Shown: positions 1 through 8,862 of the stretch, piece after piece
How the letters are laid out: each line of letters starts with the position of its first letter
Position numbering within the stretch: the first letter of the stretch is position 1
Origin: Pantanalinema sp.
Lineage (GTDB): Bacteria > Cyanobacteriota > Sericytochromatia > S15B-MN24 > UBA4093
Assembly: GCA_036704125.1 (NCBI GenBank)
Contig: DATNQI010000082.1
Coordinates: 1 to 41,991, forward strand
Length of the DNA: 41,991 nucleotides
Reading direction: 5' to 3'
Translations under genes and position numbers: made by a program
Notes under the pieces: model-generated
The model's input: the letters and a program-made list of their open reading frames with translations, nothing else
Database searches by the model: none
What the model was told of the DNA's origin: nothing

Positions 1-590
1 GTGTCGGCGGTGACCTCCTGGGCGAGAATGATGGCATCCGCCACCTCCTTGAGGGGTTTGCGCTTGTCCATGCTCAGCTTCTGGATCTTGCGGAAGGCGG
101 CAGCCTCGGTCATGCCGAAGGATTCCATGAGGATGCCCTTGGCCTTCTCCACCATCTTGCGCGTCTCGAGCGTTTCCTTGAGACTGCCCACTTCCTTCTC
201 GAGGGTCGTGAGCTCCTCGGCGCGGGCGAGGACCACCTCGATGGTGGGGAGCAGGTCGTGCTCCTTGACCGGTTTGACCAGGAAGCCGAAGACTCCGAGC
301 CCCACCGCCCTCTCCACCAGCTCGGGCTGGCTGTAGGCGGTGAGCATGATGGTGGGAATACGACGGTTGTGGTTGATCCGGCTGATGGCTTCGAGCCCGT
401 CCATCTTCGGCATCTTGATGTCCATCAGGATGAGGTCGGGCGTGAGTTTCTCGGCCAGGTCGACGGCCATCTGTCCGTCCGAGGCCTCGCCCACGATCTC
501 GTGGCCTTGCTCCTTGAGCATCTCGCGCATGTCGAGGCGGATGATGGATTCGTCGTCCACCAGCAGGATGCGCAGCTTCTTCTTGTCCAT
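1..590 (-). CDS. pdtaR: ANTAR-domain response regulator, PdtaR/AmiR-NasT type (C-terminus outside window)
   Basis: Cytoplasmic response regulator expected to bind RNA through its ANTAR domain and act by transcription antitermination. About 196 codons are visible and no stop is reached. The receiver domain is at residues 5-120: acidic pocket D12/D13, phospho-acceptor D57 in LILMDIKMP, T84 and K106. A short coiled helix leads into the ANTAR domain from about 130 (MVEKAKGILMESFGMTEAAA). ATG at 590-588 lies 6 bp after the kinase stop, with AGGGG upstream. It is the last visible gene of tyrS-kinase-regulator, so the neighbouring HisKA_2 kinase is its likely phosphodonor. The family is clear; target RNAs are unknown. 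Confidence 0.93.
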   Translation of the reverse strand, partial: MDKKKLRILLVDDESIIRLDMREMLKEQGHEIVGEASDGQMAVDLAEKLTPDLILMDIKMPKMDGLEAISRINHNRRIPTIMLTAYSQPELVERAVGLGVFGFLVKPVKEHDLLPTIEVVLARAEELTTLEKEVGSLKETLETRKMVEKAKGILMESFGMTEAAAFRKIQKLSMDKRKPLKEVADAIILAQEVTAD

Positions 591-596
591 GTTGGC

Positions 597-2057
597 TTAG
601 CCCCTTTCTGAGACGGGGATGGAGACCGTGACGGTGGTACCCTGCGCGGAGCTCTCGATCGTGATGTCGCCGCGAAGGTCCTGCTGGGCAAGGGTGTAGA
701 TGATTTCCCAGCCGAGATTGGCGTCCTTCTGTGGATCGAAATCAGCGGGCAGGCCGATCCCGTCGTCGTGAAGGACGATGTGGAGCATGTCGGCCTCGGC
801 CAGGGTGACCGTCAGTTCGACGCGGCCCTGGGAGCGGCCGGTGAAGGCATGCTTGAAGGTGTTTTGCAGCAGCTCGTTGATGATGAGCGCCACCGAGGTG
901 GCCTTGGCGGAAGTGAGGGTGACGGAAGAAGAGGGCGCCATCACCCGGGCATCGATCTGCTTTTCGGGCGGGATCATGCTCTGGAGGGACGCAGAGAGGA
1001 GGTTGTAGGCGAGCTCCTTGATGTCCACCATCTCGACGTCCTCGTGCGAGAGGTACTCGTGGACCAGGGCGATGCTCGAGATACGGTCGATGCAGTCGCT
1101 GAGAATGCTCTTGACCTCGGTGTTTCGGCTCCGGCGCTGCTGCAGCCGAAGGAGCGCCGCAACCGTCTGGAGGTTGTTCTTCACCCGGTGGTGGACCTCC
1201 CGGATGATGGTCTCCTTGATGGCGAGCTCGCGGTCCTTCTCCTTGATCTCGCTGATGTCGCGAAGGAGCAGGATGGAGGCCACCTTCTCGTCGGCCGGCT
1301 CCAGGGGAAGGGTCCGAACGCTGACGGCCATCCGCGGGGTCAAGAGCTCCGTCTCCTCGTAGATGGCGCTCGTCGTGACGACGCGCTTCTCACGGTTGGC
1401 GAGGAAGGTCTCTTCCCAGGAGAGCCCCTCGAGGAGCTCTGGCAGGCCCATCCGGCGCGCCAGGTTGCCGGCTGAGTGGCTCGAATGGACGATCTGCCCG
1501 GTCTGATTGAGCAGGAGCAGGGCATCGCCCGGCTGAATCGCAGGGAGCGTCAGCTCGCTGGCGCGCGACTTCGCGAGCAGGGTCTGCACCGTGCGCGAGA
1601 TGGCCGTGCGGTAGAGTTCTCGCTTCTCCTCGGAATGCTTGACCTGGTCGTACAGGTTGCGCTCGACCACCAGGATGGCGCAGATCTCCTTGCCTGCGCG
1701 CATGGGATAGATGACCTGACTCATCGGCTGACCGTTGATGACCTTGCCCGTGGCACCTTCGGTGATCTCGCCGCTTCGCAGGGCCGCAAACAGGGGGGGC
1801 GCGGCCTCCGACTCGACAACCTGCCCGAGCAGAGAGCGCGTGTAGAAGGATTCGCGCACGGTGGGCTTGGCCTCGGCCACGACGACCAGGCGCTGTTCGG
1901 TGGTCGGGACGTAGATCAACAGGTCCGCCGGGATCATGTCCGCCAGGAAGGGTAGCTGGCGGCCCATGGCTGCGATCCAGCGCCGGTGGCCCTCGTTGGG
2001 GACGAGGTCCACCAGGTGGGGGGCGTTGGCCGCCGGCGGAACCGTGTTGATTGCCAT
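597..2057 (-). CDS. pdtaS: PdtaS-type sensor histidine kinase (GAF-like, PAS, HisKA_2, HATPase)
   Basis: Soluble sensor kinase of 486 aa expected to phosphorylate the adjacent ANTAR regulator. Residues about 20-160 resemble the GAF-like N-terminal domain of PdtaS, about 175-270 form a PAS domain, and the HisKA_2 motif EVHHRVKNNLQT puts the phospho-acceptor at about H290. The ATPase domain follows (N box IINELLQNTFKHAF, G box DDGIGLP). No membrane segment is seen. A longer frame runs upstream into tyrS, but ATG 2057-2055 sits one base after the tyrS stop (TAG-C-ATG) with a GGGG ribosome site inside tyrS, which implies coupled translation. PdtaS kinases are best known from Actinobacteria and Firmicutes; the signal sensed here is unknown. 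Confidence 0.93.
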   Translation of the reverse strand: MAINTVPPAANAPHLVDLVPNEGHRRWIAAMGRQLPFLADMIPADLLIYVPTTEQRLVVVAEAKPTVRESFYTRSLLGQVVESEAAPPLFAALRSGEITEGATGKVINGQPMSQVIYPMRAGKEICAILVVERNLYDQVKHSEEKRELYRTAISRTVQTLLAKSRASELTLPAIQPGDALLLLNQTGQIVHSSHSAGNLARRMGLPELLEGLSWEETFLANREKRVVTTSAIYEETELLTPRMAVSVRTLPLEPADEKVASILLLRDISEIKEKDRELAIKETIIREVHHRVKNNLQTVAALLRLQQRRSRNTEVKSILSDCIDRISSIALVHEYLSHEDVEMVDIKELAYNLLSASLQSMIPPEKQIDARVMAPSSSVTLTSAKATSVALIINELLQNTFKHAFTGRSQGRVELTVTLAEADMLHIVLHDDGIGLPADFDPQKDANLGWEIIYTLAQQDLRGDITIESSAQGTTVTVSIPVSERG

Positions 2058-2058
2058 G

Positions 2059-3303
2059 CTAACCCCGGGTGATGCGGGCGAAACGCCGCTTGCCCACCTG
2101 GATGACGAGGCCCTCGGCGGGAATGGCGACGGTGGCCTGCGGGTCACCGACGACGGTTGCCTCGTCACTTTGGTGCAGCTTGACGCCCCCCTGCTGGATG
2201 AGGCGCCGGGCTTCGCTGGTGGAGGCGACGAGCTTGGCGCCGCTCAGGAGGGGCAGGATGCCGGCCGGAGCGTTTGCTTCGAGGCCCAGCGAGGAGAGCG
2301 TCACCTCGGGCATGTCCTCGGGGATCTGGCGCTGCTGGAACTGGCGGACGAAGGCCTCTTCTGCGCGCGCGCCCTCCTCGGCGCCGTGGTAGCGCGTGAC
2401 GATGGCGCGCGCGAGGCGCATCTTGGCGTCGCGCGGGTGCAGGGTGCCCCCCTCGAGGCCGGCGAGCGTCTCTTCGATCTCGCCGAGCGGCAGGCAGGAT
2501 GCGAGCCGGTAGTAGTTTTCGAGCAGGGCGTCGGGAACCGACATGACCTTGCCGTACATGTCCTCGGGGGCGTCCGTGAGGCCGATGTAGTTGTTCAGGG
2601 ACTTGGACATCTTCTGGACGCCGTCGGTGCCCTCCAGGATGGGATAGAGCATGACGATCTGGGCGCTCTGCCCGGCGCTCTCCTGGAGGTGCCGGCCCAT
2701 GAGGTTGTTGAACTTTTGGTCGGTCCCGCCCATCTCGATGTCGGCTTCGATCGCCACCGAGTCGTGGCCCTGCAGGAGGGGGTACATGAACTCGTGCAGG
2801 CCGATGGGGTCGTTGCGCTCGTAGCGCTTGGCGAAGTTCTCGCGGGCGAGCATCTGGGCCACGGTCGTCTGGGCCGTGAGCTTGAGGCAGTCGATCATGC
2901 TCAGCTTGCCGAGCCACTCGGAGTTGTAGCGCACCTCGGTCCGGGACAGATCGAGCACGAGCCCGAGCTGCTCGAGGTAGGTCTTGGCGTTGTGGGCGAC
3001 CTCGTCGGCGGAGAGCGGAGGCCGGGTGGCCTCCTTGCCGGTGGGGTCCCCGATGGTTGCGGTGAAGTCGCCGATGATGATGACCACCTGGTGGCCCCTG
3101 TCCTGGAACCGGCGCAGCGCGTTGAGGACCACGGCATGGCCGATGTGGAGGTCGGGCTTGGTGGGATCGAAGCCGAGCTTGACGCGCAGGGGCTTGCCGG
3201 CGCGCTCCTTGAGCTTGGCCTCCAGTCCCCCGTGGGGGAGCACCTCGGCGGCACCTTGGGTCAGGTGGGCGATCTCGGGAGCGGGGGTGGTCTGCGCGGT
3301 CAA
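2059..3303 (-). CDS. tyrS: Tyrosine--tRNA ligase
   Basis: Charges tRNA-Tyr with tyrosine using ATP in the cytoplasm; 414 aa, normal for bacterial TyrRS. Class I signatures are intact: HIGH at 53-56 within PDLHIGHAVVL, GDFTATIGDPTGK at about 78-90, and KMSKS at 231-235. The C-terminal 65 residues look like an S4 RNA-binding domain (RRLIQQGGVKL). The sequence resembles the TyrZ-like branch more than E. coli TyrS. Start is TTG (3303-3301), 7 bp after GGAGA; the only upstream ATG runs into a stop within six codons. First gene of an operon with the kinase and ANTAR regulator, driven by the promoter at 3356-3385. No T-box leader was recognised. Confidence 0.97.
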   Translation of the reverse strand: MTAQTTPAPEIAHLTQGAAEVLPHGGLEAKLKERAGKPLRVKLGFDPTKPDLHIGHAVVLNALRRFQDRGHQVVIIIGDFTATIGDPTGKEATRPPLSADEVAHNAKTYLEQLGLVLDLSRTEVRYNSEWLGKLSMIDCLKLTAQTTVAQMLARENFAKRYERNDPIGLHEFMYPLLQGHDSVAIEADIEMGGTDQKFNNLMGRHLQESAGQSAQIVMLYPILEGTDGVQKMSKSLNNYIGLTDAPEDMYGKVMSVPDALLENYYRLASCLPLGEIEETLAGLEGGTLHPRDAKMRLARAIVTRYHGAEEGARAEEAFVRQFQQRQIPEDMPEVTLSSLGLEANAPAGILPLLSGAKLVASTSEARRLIQQGGVKLHQSDEATVVGDPQATVAIPAEGLVIQVGKRRFARITRG

Positions 3304-3355
3304 GGGGATGTCTCCATTTGTCTTCGTTTAAACAAAACTTATCACTCTTCTTTAG

Positions 3356-3385
3356 ATTATAGCGATCGCCTTCTGCCCGTGTAAA
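3356..3385 (-). promoter_or_regulatory. Sigma-70-type promoter of the tyrS operon
   Basis: On the minus strand TTTACA (3385-3380) is followed 18 bp later by a perfect TATAAT (3361-3356), about 50 bp before the tyrS start. A GCGATCGC palindrome lies in the spacer directly next to the -10 box. Confidence 0.8.
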
Positions 3386-3507
3386 GCCGCGGTTCGAATC
3401 CCCGAACGGCGTGCGGCGCCAGGCTTTCGATCGCCGAGTGAAGCCTCGCTCGCTTCGGCACCTAGCTTCGTTAGATAGCTGCCGCGCAGATGCCCCGCAG
3501 ACGGCCT

Positions 3508-3536
3508 TTGTCCTGGGGCTCCAATGGTGCTAGAAT
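3508..3536 (+). promoter_or_regulatory. Putative sigma-70 promoter of gltA
   Basis: TTGTCC (3508-3513), a 17-bp spacer and TAGAAT (3531-3536). Transcription would start near 3543 and give a leader of about 140 nt before the gltA ATG. Confidence 0.6.
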
Positions 3537-3682
3537 GTTGGTCACTTGCTAACAGCGGTCACTAGCGACAAGTCAGGTAAACCACGCTTGCTTGCGAGGT
3601 GACGTCCTCGCAGGAGCGTTGAAAATTTTACCCATGGGCTGAACCATGGAACATACCGAACGCAAGGAAAGGATTTGCGATT

Positions 3683-4828
3683 ATGATGGCTGAGAAGGTC
3701 GTTCCCTCGAAACCCTACTTCCCCGGTCTTGAAGGGGTCGTGGTGGCGATTTCGCAGATTACCTCGATCAACGGGACCGAGGGCAAGCTCATGTACCGCG
3801 GGTACAACATCCACGAGCTGGCCGAGCACTCGACCTACGAAGAGGTCGTGTACCTGTTGTTCAACGGTGAGCTGCCGACCGATGCCCAGCTGTCGGCGCT
3901 CAAGCAGCAGCTCGTGGCCGAGCGCGCGCTTCCCGCGCAGGTGCTCGACGTCCTGCGCCTGATGCCCAAGGACGCCAACCCCATGGCCGCCCTGCGCACC
4001 GCCGTCTCGGCGCTCGCCTTCTTCGACGCCGAGGCCGAGGAGATGTCGGTCGAGGCCAACCAGCGCAAGGCCTTCCGCCTGACCGCCCAGGTCGCCACCA
4101 TCGTGGCCGCCTTCGATCGCATCCGCAAGGGCAAGGAAGTCCTCGCCCCCCGTGCGGACCTCAGCCACGCCGCCAACTTCCTCTACATGCTCAACGGCGA
4201 GGTTCCCAACGAGGTCAATGCCCGCGCCATGGACGTGGCCCTCATCCTCCACGCCGACCACGAGATGAACGCCTCGTCGTTCGCCGCGCGCGTCACCGCC
4301 TCGACCCTCTCGGACTTCTACTCGGCGATCACCTCGGCGGTGGGCACCCTCAAGGGCCCCCTGCACGGCGGCGCCAACAGCGAAGTCATGAAGATGCTGC
4401 TCGCCATCGGCGACGAGGACAAGGCCGAGGAGTACGTCAAGACGGGGCTTGCCAACAAGCAGCGCTTCATGGGCTTCGGCCACCGCGTCTACAAGACCAT
4501 GGACCCCCGCGCCACGGTGCTGCGCAAGGTCTCGAAGCAGCTGGGCGAGCGCGCCGGCGACCTGAAGTGGTTCAACATGTCCGAGACCGTCGAGCGTCTG
4601 GTCAAGGCCGAGAAGGGCCTCGATCCGAACGTCGACTTCTTCTCGGCGTCGGCCTACTACATGATGGGCATCGACATGGACCTCTACACCCCGATCTTCG
4701 CGGTCAGCCGCATCGCGGGCTGGTCGGCCAACGTGCTCGAGCAGTACGCCAACAATCGCCTTATGCGCCCCGACACCGACTACACCGGTGCCAGCGAGCG
4801 CAAGTACGTCTCGATGGACAAGCGCTAG
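3683..4828 (+). CDS. gltA: Citrate synthase
   Basis: Condenses oxaloacetate with acetyl-CoA to citrate at the entry of the TCA cycle. At 381 aa it is the short form found in Gram-positives and archaea rather than the about 430-aa proteobacterial enzyme. The catalytic triad is visible: H228 in LHGGANSEV, H267 in GFGHRVYKT and D318 in PNVDFFSA; H193 in HADHEMNAS is also conserved. Two consecutive ATG codons follow AGGAAAGGA; the first is used here. It is monocistronic, with its own promoter and a G-rich hairpin terminator. mdh, whose product makes its oxaloacetate, lies 1.3 kb away on the other strand. A 2-methylcitrate synthase activity cannot be excluded from sequence alone. Confidence 0.94.
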   Translation: MMAEKVVPSKPYFPGLEGVVVAISQITSINGTEGKLMYRGYNIHELAEHSTYEEVVYLLFNGELPTDAQLSALKQQLVAERALPAQVLDVLRLMPKDANPMAALRTAVSALAFFDAEAEEMSVEANQRKAFRLTAQVATIVAAFDRIRKGKEVLAPRADLSHAANFLYMLNGEVPNEVNARAMDVALILHADHEMNASSFAARVTASTLSDFYSAITSAVGTLKGPLHGGANSEVMKMLLAIGDEDKAEEYVKTGLANKQRFMGFGHRVYKTMDPRATVLRKVSKQLGERAGDLKWFNMSETVERLVKAEKGLDPNVDFFSASAYYMMGIDMDLYTPIFAVSRIAGWSANVLEQYANNRLMRPDTDYTGASERKYVSMDKR

Positions 4829-4840
4829 TCAGAGCGTCTC

Positions 4841-4873
4841 AAGGGGGGGGTGGGCATTTGCCCGCCCCCCCTT
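4841..4873. terminator. Bidirectional hairpin between gltA and the propeller lipoprotein gene
   Basis: A G-run/C-run stem (AAGGGGGGG... pairing with ...CCCCCCCTT) extended by GGGC-ATTT-GCCC lies between two convergent genes. The U-tract is short on either strand. Confidence 0.7.
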
Positions 4874-4878
4874 GTCGT

Positions 4879-6009
4879 TCACGGGACCAGCCCGGGCCCC
4901 GAGAGCAGCGTGTCGTCGCCGGCCGCGCCGAGGGCGTCGTTGAGGATGACCAGGCCGCGAAGTTGCTCGGTGAGCAGGTCGTACTTCCAGACCCTGAAAT
5001 CATGGCCGACCCGGGTCTCGAAGATCAGGCCCTGCCCGTCCGGGCAGAAGATCGGGTCGAGAATCCGGACCGGAAACGCCCCGGAACCGACGCTCGCCCC
5101 CAGGTTGGGGTAGGGAACCGCGTCGAGCATGCCGCTGAGGCGATCGAGCACCAGCAGCCGCGTGTCGGTGGAGCCTGGCAACAACTGCGCGTCGACGGGG
5201 CGACGGTTGAGGCTGAACGCCACCCAGCGGCCGTCGAAGCTGATCGCGACGTGCCCGATCCGATCGCTGGCGCCCGCCAGGGCCTCGCCGCTCAGCGGCA
5301 GGAGCTCTGAGAGGTGCGGCAGGAGCACGTCGTAGAGGTAAAGTCGCCCGTCGATGTTGGCGACCACCCAGCGGCCGTCCCCCGAGAGGTCGAAGTCCTG
5401 GATCACCGCGCCGAGGGCGTCGCCTTCGGCTGCGATCTTGCCGAGCTCGCGGGCCTTGGTCGCGAAGATGGGGTCGCTCGGCTTGAGGACGATGATCCCG
5501 CGCTGGTTGATGTAGGCGACGAACTTCCCATCGGCGGTGAGGGTGGCACGGGGCCCCCCGCGGTCGGGTGGGCGGCCGTCGGTCGCCGCAACGATGCGGA
5601 CTTCGTTGACCAGGTCGTAGACGAAGATCGCGGTGCCGAAGGTGAACACGATCCTGTCCTTGGCGAAGGCATAGGGATTGAGCTGCTCGAGGGCGTCGCA
5701 GTCCAGGGGGGAGTCGACCTCCTTGACCAGCGGTCCCAGCCCGGCCAGGGCGCCGCTGAGGATCCAGACGTCGCCGAGGACCGCGTCCCACAGCAGGAGA
5801 CTCCCTGTCGATCGTCCGGGTCGCTCGCGGCAGGCGGTGAAGGCGATGTAGCGGCAGTCGGCGTTCCAGCGATCGGCAGGGGGGGCGGCCGTGACGGGCG
5901 AGCTGCCCCCCTTCGCAAGGAGGGCGTCGGGCGGTGTGGTGGGCCCGCCACCACACGCGGCCAGCGATGCCAGCAACAGGCAGATGGCGGCGCCTCGGAT
6001 GGTAGGCAT
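4879..6009 (-). CDS. Lipoprotein with TolB/WD40-like beta-propeller repeats
   Basis: 376-aa predicted exported lipoprotein. A type II signal peptide is visible at residues 1-19 (MPTIRGAAICLLLASLAAC, lipobox LAAC, acylated C19). The rest holds repeated blade motifs such as DGRWVVANIDGRLYLYD, FDGRWVAFSLN and CPDGQGLIFETRV, in the style of TolB/WD40 propellers. It probably folds as a periplasmic or surface propeller, perhaps a protein-interaction scaffold; no catalytic residues are recognised. ATG follows GAGGTT. It lies alone, convergent with gltA and downstream of mdh. A second lipoprotein propeller of a different (NHL) class is at 13305-14357. The specific function is unknown. Confidence 0.82.
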   Translation of the reverse strand: MPTIRGAAICLLLASLAACGGGPTTPPDALLAKGGSSPVTAAPPADRWNADCRYIAFTACRERPGRSTGSLLLWDAVLGDVWILSGALAGLGPLVKEVDSPLDCDALEQLNPYAFAKDRIVFTFGTAIFVYDLVNEVRIVAATDGRPPDRGGPRATLTADGKFVAYINQRGIIVLKPSDPIFATKARELGKIAAEGDALGAVIQDFDLSGDGRWVVANIDGRLYLYDVLLPHLSELLPLSGEALAGASDRIGHVAISFDGRWVAFSLNRRPVDAQLLPGSTDTRLLVLDRLSGMLDAVPYPNLGASVGSGAFPVRILDPIFCPDGQGLIFETRVGHDFRVWKYDLLTEQLRGLVILNDALGAAGDDTLLSGPGLVP

Positions 6010-6126
6010 GGGGTGAACCTCGTACGCATGCCGGCATGCTTGAAGCTTATCCCCCGAACCCCTGTTTGTCCCCTTTCATCCTGGACGACTTCCTTCGCCC
6101 TCTCGCCCTCTCACGGCGGAAACGCC

Positions 6127-6154
6127 GCAGGGGCGGCCTGCTGGCCGCCCCTGC
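6127..6154 (-). terminator. Terminator-like hairpin downstream of mdh
   Basis: Perfect 12-bp stem GCAGGGGCGGCC / GGCCGCCCCTGC with a 4-nt loop, 19 bp past the mdh stop. No long U-run follows, so termination may be partial. Confidence 0.6.
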
Positions 6155-6172
6155 GAAGGTGGGATCGAGCGT

Positions 6173-7153
6173 TTAGCCGAGCAGGTGCTTGACCCCGTCG
6201 CGCTCCTCGTTGAGCTCCTGGAGGGTGGCGTCCATGCGCTCCTTGCTGAAGCCGTCGATCTCGAGACCCAGGACGATCTTGTAGTCGCCGTTCTCGCAGG
6301 TGCAGGGGAAGCCGTAGACGATGCCTTCGGGGATGCCGTAGCTGCCGTCCGAGGGCACGCCCATGGTCACCCACGCGCCGTTGCTGCCGAGGACCCAGTC
6401 GCGGACGTGGTCGATGGCGGCGTTGGCGGCAGAGGCCGCCGACGACAGGCCACGGGCCTCGATGATGGCGGCGCCGCGCTTGGCGACGGTGGGGATGAAG
6501 GTGTCCTTGTTCCAGGCGTCGTCGTTGATCAGGGCCTTGACGCCCTGGCCGTCGATCGTGGCGAAGCGGTAGTCGGGGTACTGGGTCGCCGAGTGGTTGC
6601 CCCAGACGACCATCTTCTCGAAGCCGAGCACGGGCTTGCCGGTCTTGCTCGCGAGCTGCGAGAGGGCGCGGTTGTGGTCGAGGCGAAGCATGGCCGTGAA
6701 GTTGCGGGGGTTGAGGTCGGGGGCGCTCTTCATGGCGATGTAGGCGTTGGTGTTGGCGGGGTTGCCCACGACCAGGACCTTGACGTCACGCTTGGCGACC
6801 TTGTTGAGGGCCTTGCCCTGGGTGGTGAAGATGGCGGCGTTGGCCTCGAGCAGGTCCTTGCGCTCCATGCCCTTGCCCCGGGGACGGGCGCCGACCAGAA
6901 GGGCGATGTCGGCGTCCTTGAAAGCCACCTCGGGATCGTCGGTGCCGACCGTGCCAGCGAGGAGGGGGAAGGCGCAGTCCTCGAGCTCCATCATCACGCC
7001 CTTGAGGGCGGCCTGGGCCTGGGGCAGGTCGAGCAGCTGGAGGATGACCGGCTGATCCTTGCCCAGCATCTCGCCGCTGGCGATGCGGAACAGGAGGCTG
7101 TAGCCGATCTGGCCGGCGGCACCGGTGACGGCTACGCGAACGGGGGCTTTCAT
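6173..7153 (-). CDS. mdh: Malate dehydrogenase (NAD-dependent, LDH/MDH type 2)
   Basis: Oxidises malate to oxaloacetate with NAD+ in the TCA cycle; 326 aa, usual for the family that includes cytosolic-type MDH. The N-terminal Rossmann motif is [10 protein letters not shown] (G11 to G17). Substrate arginines are R90 and R92 in GARPRGKGM, the catalytic pair is D159 (RLDHNRA) and H187 in [14 protein letters not shown] follows TAAGGAG at good spacing. It is transcribed alone from a 220-bp upstream region in which TACACT near 7327 is the best -10 candidate, with a poor -35. It is functionally linked to the citrate synthase gene nearby but not co-transcribed. Confidence 0.96.
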   Translation of the reverse strand: MKAPVRVAVTGAAGQIGYSLLFRIASGEMLGKDQPVILQLLDLPQAQAALKGVMMELEDCAFPLLAGTVGTDDPEVAFKDADIALLVGARPRGKGMERKDLLEANAAIFTTQGKALNKVAKRDVKVLVVGNPANTNAYIAMKSAPDLNPRNFTAMLRLDHNRALSQLASKTGKPVLGFEKMVVWGNHSATQYPDYRFATIDGQGVKALINDDAWNKDTFIPTVAKRGAAIIEARGLSSAASAANAAIDHVRDWVLGSNGAWVTMGVPSDGSYGIPEGIVYGFPCTCENGDYKIVLGLEIDGFSKERMDATLQELNEERDGVKHLLG

Positions 7154-7375
7154 CGTCGAAATTCTCCTTATGGTGGTGCGATCAGAGCAAACGTCACTCG
7201 CGTTGAGCTGCGAACTCCCGTCGTTGCCGCGGTCGGTTTAGGCCACGGTAAACGCTCTGGCTGCCCTGTGGGACTGACCGCTGGTCCAGGCGCAAAGTGC
7301 GCTCAAGCAAGCTTTTCCGACTGAGTGTAGCACGTCGGCAAAGCTTTTCGCCATTCGAGAGCTGACGCCCTCGGC

Positions 7376-8743
7376 CTACTTGCTGGGGCGGGTCGCGGCG
7401 CGCCAGAGCTGGTACAGGGCCCAGATGGCCCCCGCCGAGAGGACGCCCGCGTCGTGGCGGCGCAGAGGCGGACGAACGGCCTGGTACAGGGCGTAGACCA
7501 TGGGCGCCAGTCGGCGGTGGACCATGCGCGAGGCGGCGGATCCCTGCATGTACAGGCGCAGGGGGTGGGTCGGCGTCCTGCGCTTCAGGGGCTCGGCCGC
7601 AAGCAGCCTGCCGTGGATCATGTCCTTGAGGACGTGGTAGGCCGGCTTGAGCGCACCCGTGACATCAATCAGGCCGAAATGATTCTCGATGCCGATGACC
7701 TCGGCATGGCTGCCGTCCATCAGGTGCCCCGGCACGGCGTCGTAGAGCTCGTAGACGTTGGCGAGGTTCAGCTTGTTGTGGGGCCAGCGCTCGGGCGCCA
7801 GGCGCTCCGCCAGGTGGGGCAGGGCCTGGGCGTACCAGTCACGCATGGTCTCCGGGCTGTGGTCCTCGGGGAAAAAACGCACCCGCACCGGGCGCTTGAT
7901 GAGATCCACGTTGGGGCAGCTGGAGTACCCGAACTCGCCCACGAGCGCCGTCTTGCCGTACCACGTCGAGCGCGGGTCGTTGACCTTGCGTGCCAGCACG
8001 TCGATCGGGTCCCAGTGCAGGGGCCCGGATCCCGGGACCCAAGTGTCGGGGTAGTGGTCCAGCGCGATCGCATCCACGCAGTCCCCCGCCTGCTCCATGA
8101 ACTGGTCGGTGAAGTGCTCCCATTCGGTCCAGCCCGGATACGAGACGGGGGTGTACTCCGAGACGTTGGAGATGACGTTGTAGATGAGGAAGGCATCCTC
8201 GCCCAGCTCCTGGCGGGCGATCCGGAACAGGGGGACCAGCGCCTGCCAGCGCACCCCCACCGGCAGGGTGACGCGCCAGGAGGCCAGCGAGAACGTCTTG
8301 ACCTCGAAGAGGTTGAAGTCGTCCTTGAGGTGGGAGACGAAGTTGTTGGGCTCGTTCCAGACCTGCCAGATGCCCACCAGGTCGCCGAACTCGCGGGCGC
8401 AGAGGCGGCAGTACTGCCGCCACGCCACGAGGAAGCCGTCGAGGTCCCGATCGGCCAGCTCGCACGCCCAGGCGGGAGGGTTGTACAGGATGGCGTAGAT
8501 CGAGCGGCCGGACTGGACGAGGGCCTTCAAGTAGTGACGGTACCAGGCCACCACCTCGAGGCGCACGCGCCCCGGCTCGGGCTCCAGGTGGGCCCAGAGC
8601 AGGTCCATGCGGACGTAGCTCGCTCCCAAATCGCTCAGGTGCTCGACGGCGCGATCCCCGCTGCGGTGCAGCTCGTCGAGCGAAAAGTCGGGCGAGAGAC
8701 GGGAGGGGTTCACGTTGATGGCCCATTGCAGGGGGGTGGTCAT
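7376..8743 (-). CDS. Clan GH-A glycoside hydrolase (GH39/GH5-like)
   Basis: 455-aa protein with a TIM-barrel retaining-glycosidase signature. The proposed acid/base is E131 in WQVWNEPNNF and the nucleophile E270 in ALVGEFGYSS, 139 residues apart, as expected for strands 4 and 7 of clan GH-A. DHYPDTW near 229 is typical of the barrel. The frame is open up to 8830, but ATG 8743-8741, 7 bp after GGAGGG, starts exactly at the domain. No signal peptide is seen, and the last 60 residues are basic and aromatic-rich. Substrate cannot be assigned. It is divergent from uvrC across a 119-bp shared promoter region. Confidence 0.82.
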   Translation of the reverse strand: MTTPLQWAINVNPSRLSPDFSLDELHRSGDRAVEHLSDLGASYVRMDLLWAHLEPEPGRVRLEVVAWYRHYLKALVQSGRSIYAILYNPPAWACELADRDLDGFLVAWRQYCRLCAREFGDLVGIWQVWNEPNNFVSHLKDDFNLFEVKTFSLASWRVTLPVGVRWQALVPLFRIARQELGEDAFLIYNVISNVSEYTPVSYPGWTEWEHFTDQFMEQAGDCVDAIALDHYPDTWVPGSGPLHWDPIDVLARKVNDPRSTWYGKTALVGEFGYSSCPNVDLIKRPVRVRFFPEDHSPETMRDWYAQALPHLAERLAPERWPHNKLNLANVYELYDAVPGHLMDGSHAEVIGIENHFGLIDVTGALKPAYHVLKDMIHGRLLAAEPLKRRTPTHPLRLYMQGSAASRMVHRRLAPMVYALYQAVRPPLRRHDAGVLSAGAIWALYQLWRAATRPSK

Positions 8744-8836
8744 GCGGGGCCCTCCGGATCGTGTCCCTAGTATTGATCTTTTTCCCGCCGACTCCAAGAA
8801 CAAACCCGAGAAGCGGCAATCGTGGGGCATTCGCGG

Positions 8837-8842
8837 TATAAT
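8837..8842 (+). promoter_or_regulatory. -10 box of the uvrC-M23 operon
   Basis: Perfect TATAAT in GCGGTATAATGC, 20 bp before the start codon. No good -35 hexamer is visible. The divergent glycosidase gene may use TTGGAG-N17-AATACT in the same region, which is weaker. Confidence 0.6.
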
Positions 8843-8862
8843 GCTTCCCGACGAGGTGCTGA

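Larger units (their letters stand above)
3304..3682. other. 379-bp divergent intergenic region between tyrS and gltA
   Basis: Holds the leftward tyrS promoter, the rightward gltA promoter (3508-3536) and a gltA leader of about 140 nt. The leader has two copies of GGTCACT (3540-3546, 3557-3563) and a small hairpin TGCGAGG-TGACGT-CCTCGCA. A T-arm-like GGTTCGAATCC string near 3390 is not part of a foldable tRNA. No known riboswitch was recognised and no convincing small ORF is seen. Confidence 0.6.

Noticed and set aside
1936-3384. 482-codon plus-strand frame opposite tyrS
   Set aside because: Covers the HIGH and KMSKS regions of tyrS in antisense and has no motif of its own.
3385-3415. T-arm-like GGTTCGAATCC suggesting a tRNA
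   Set aside because: The T stem has a mismatch and no acceptor, D or anticodon stems can be formed around it.
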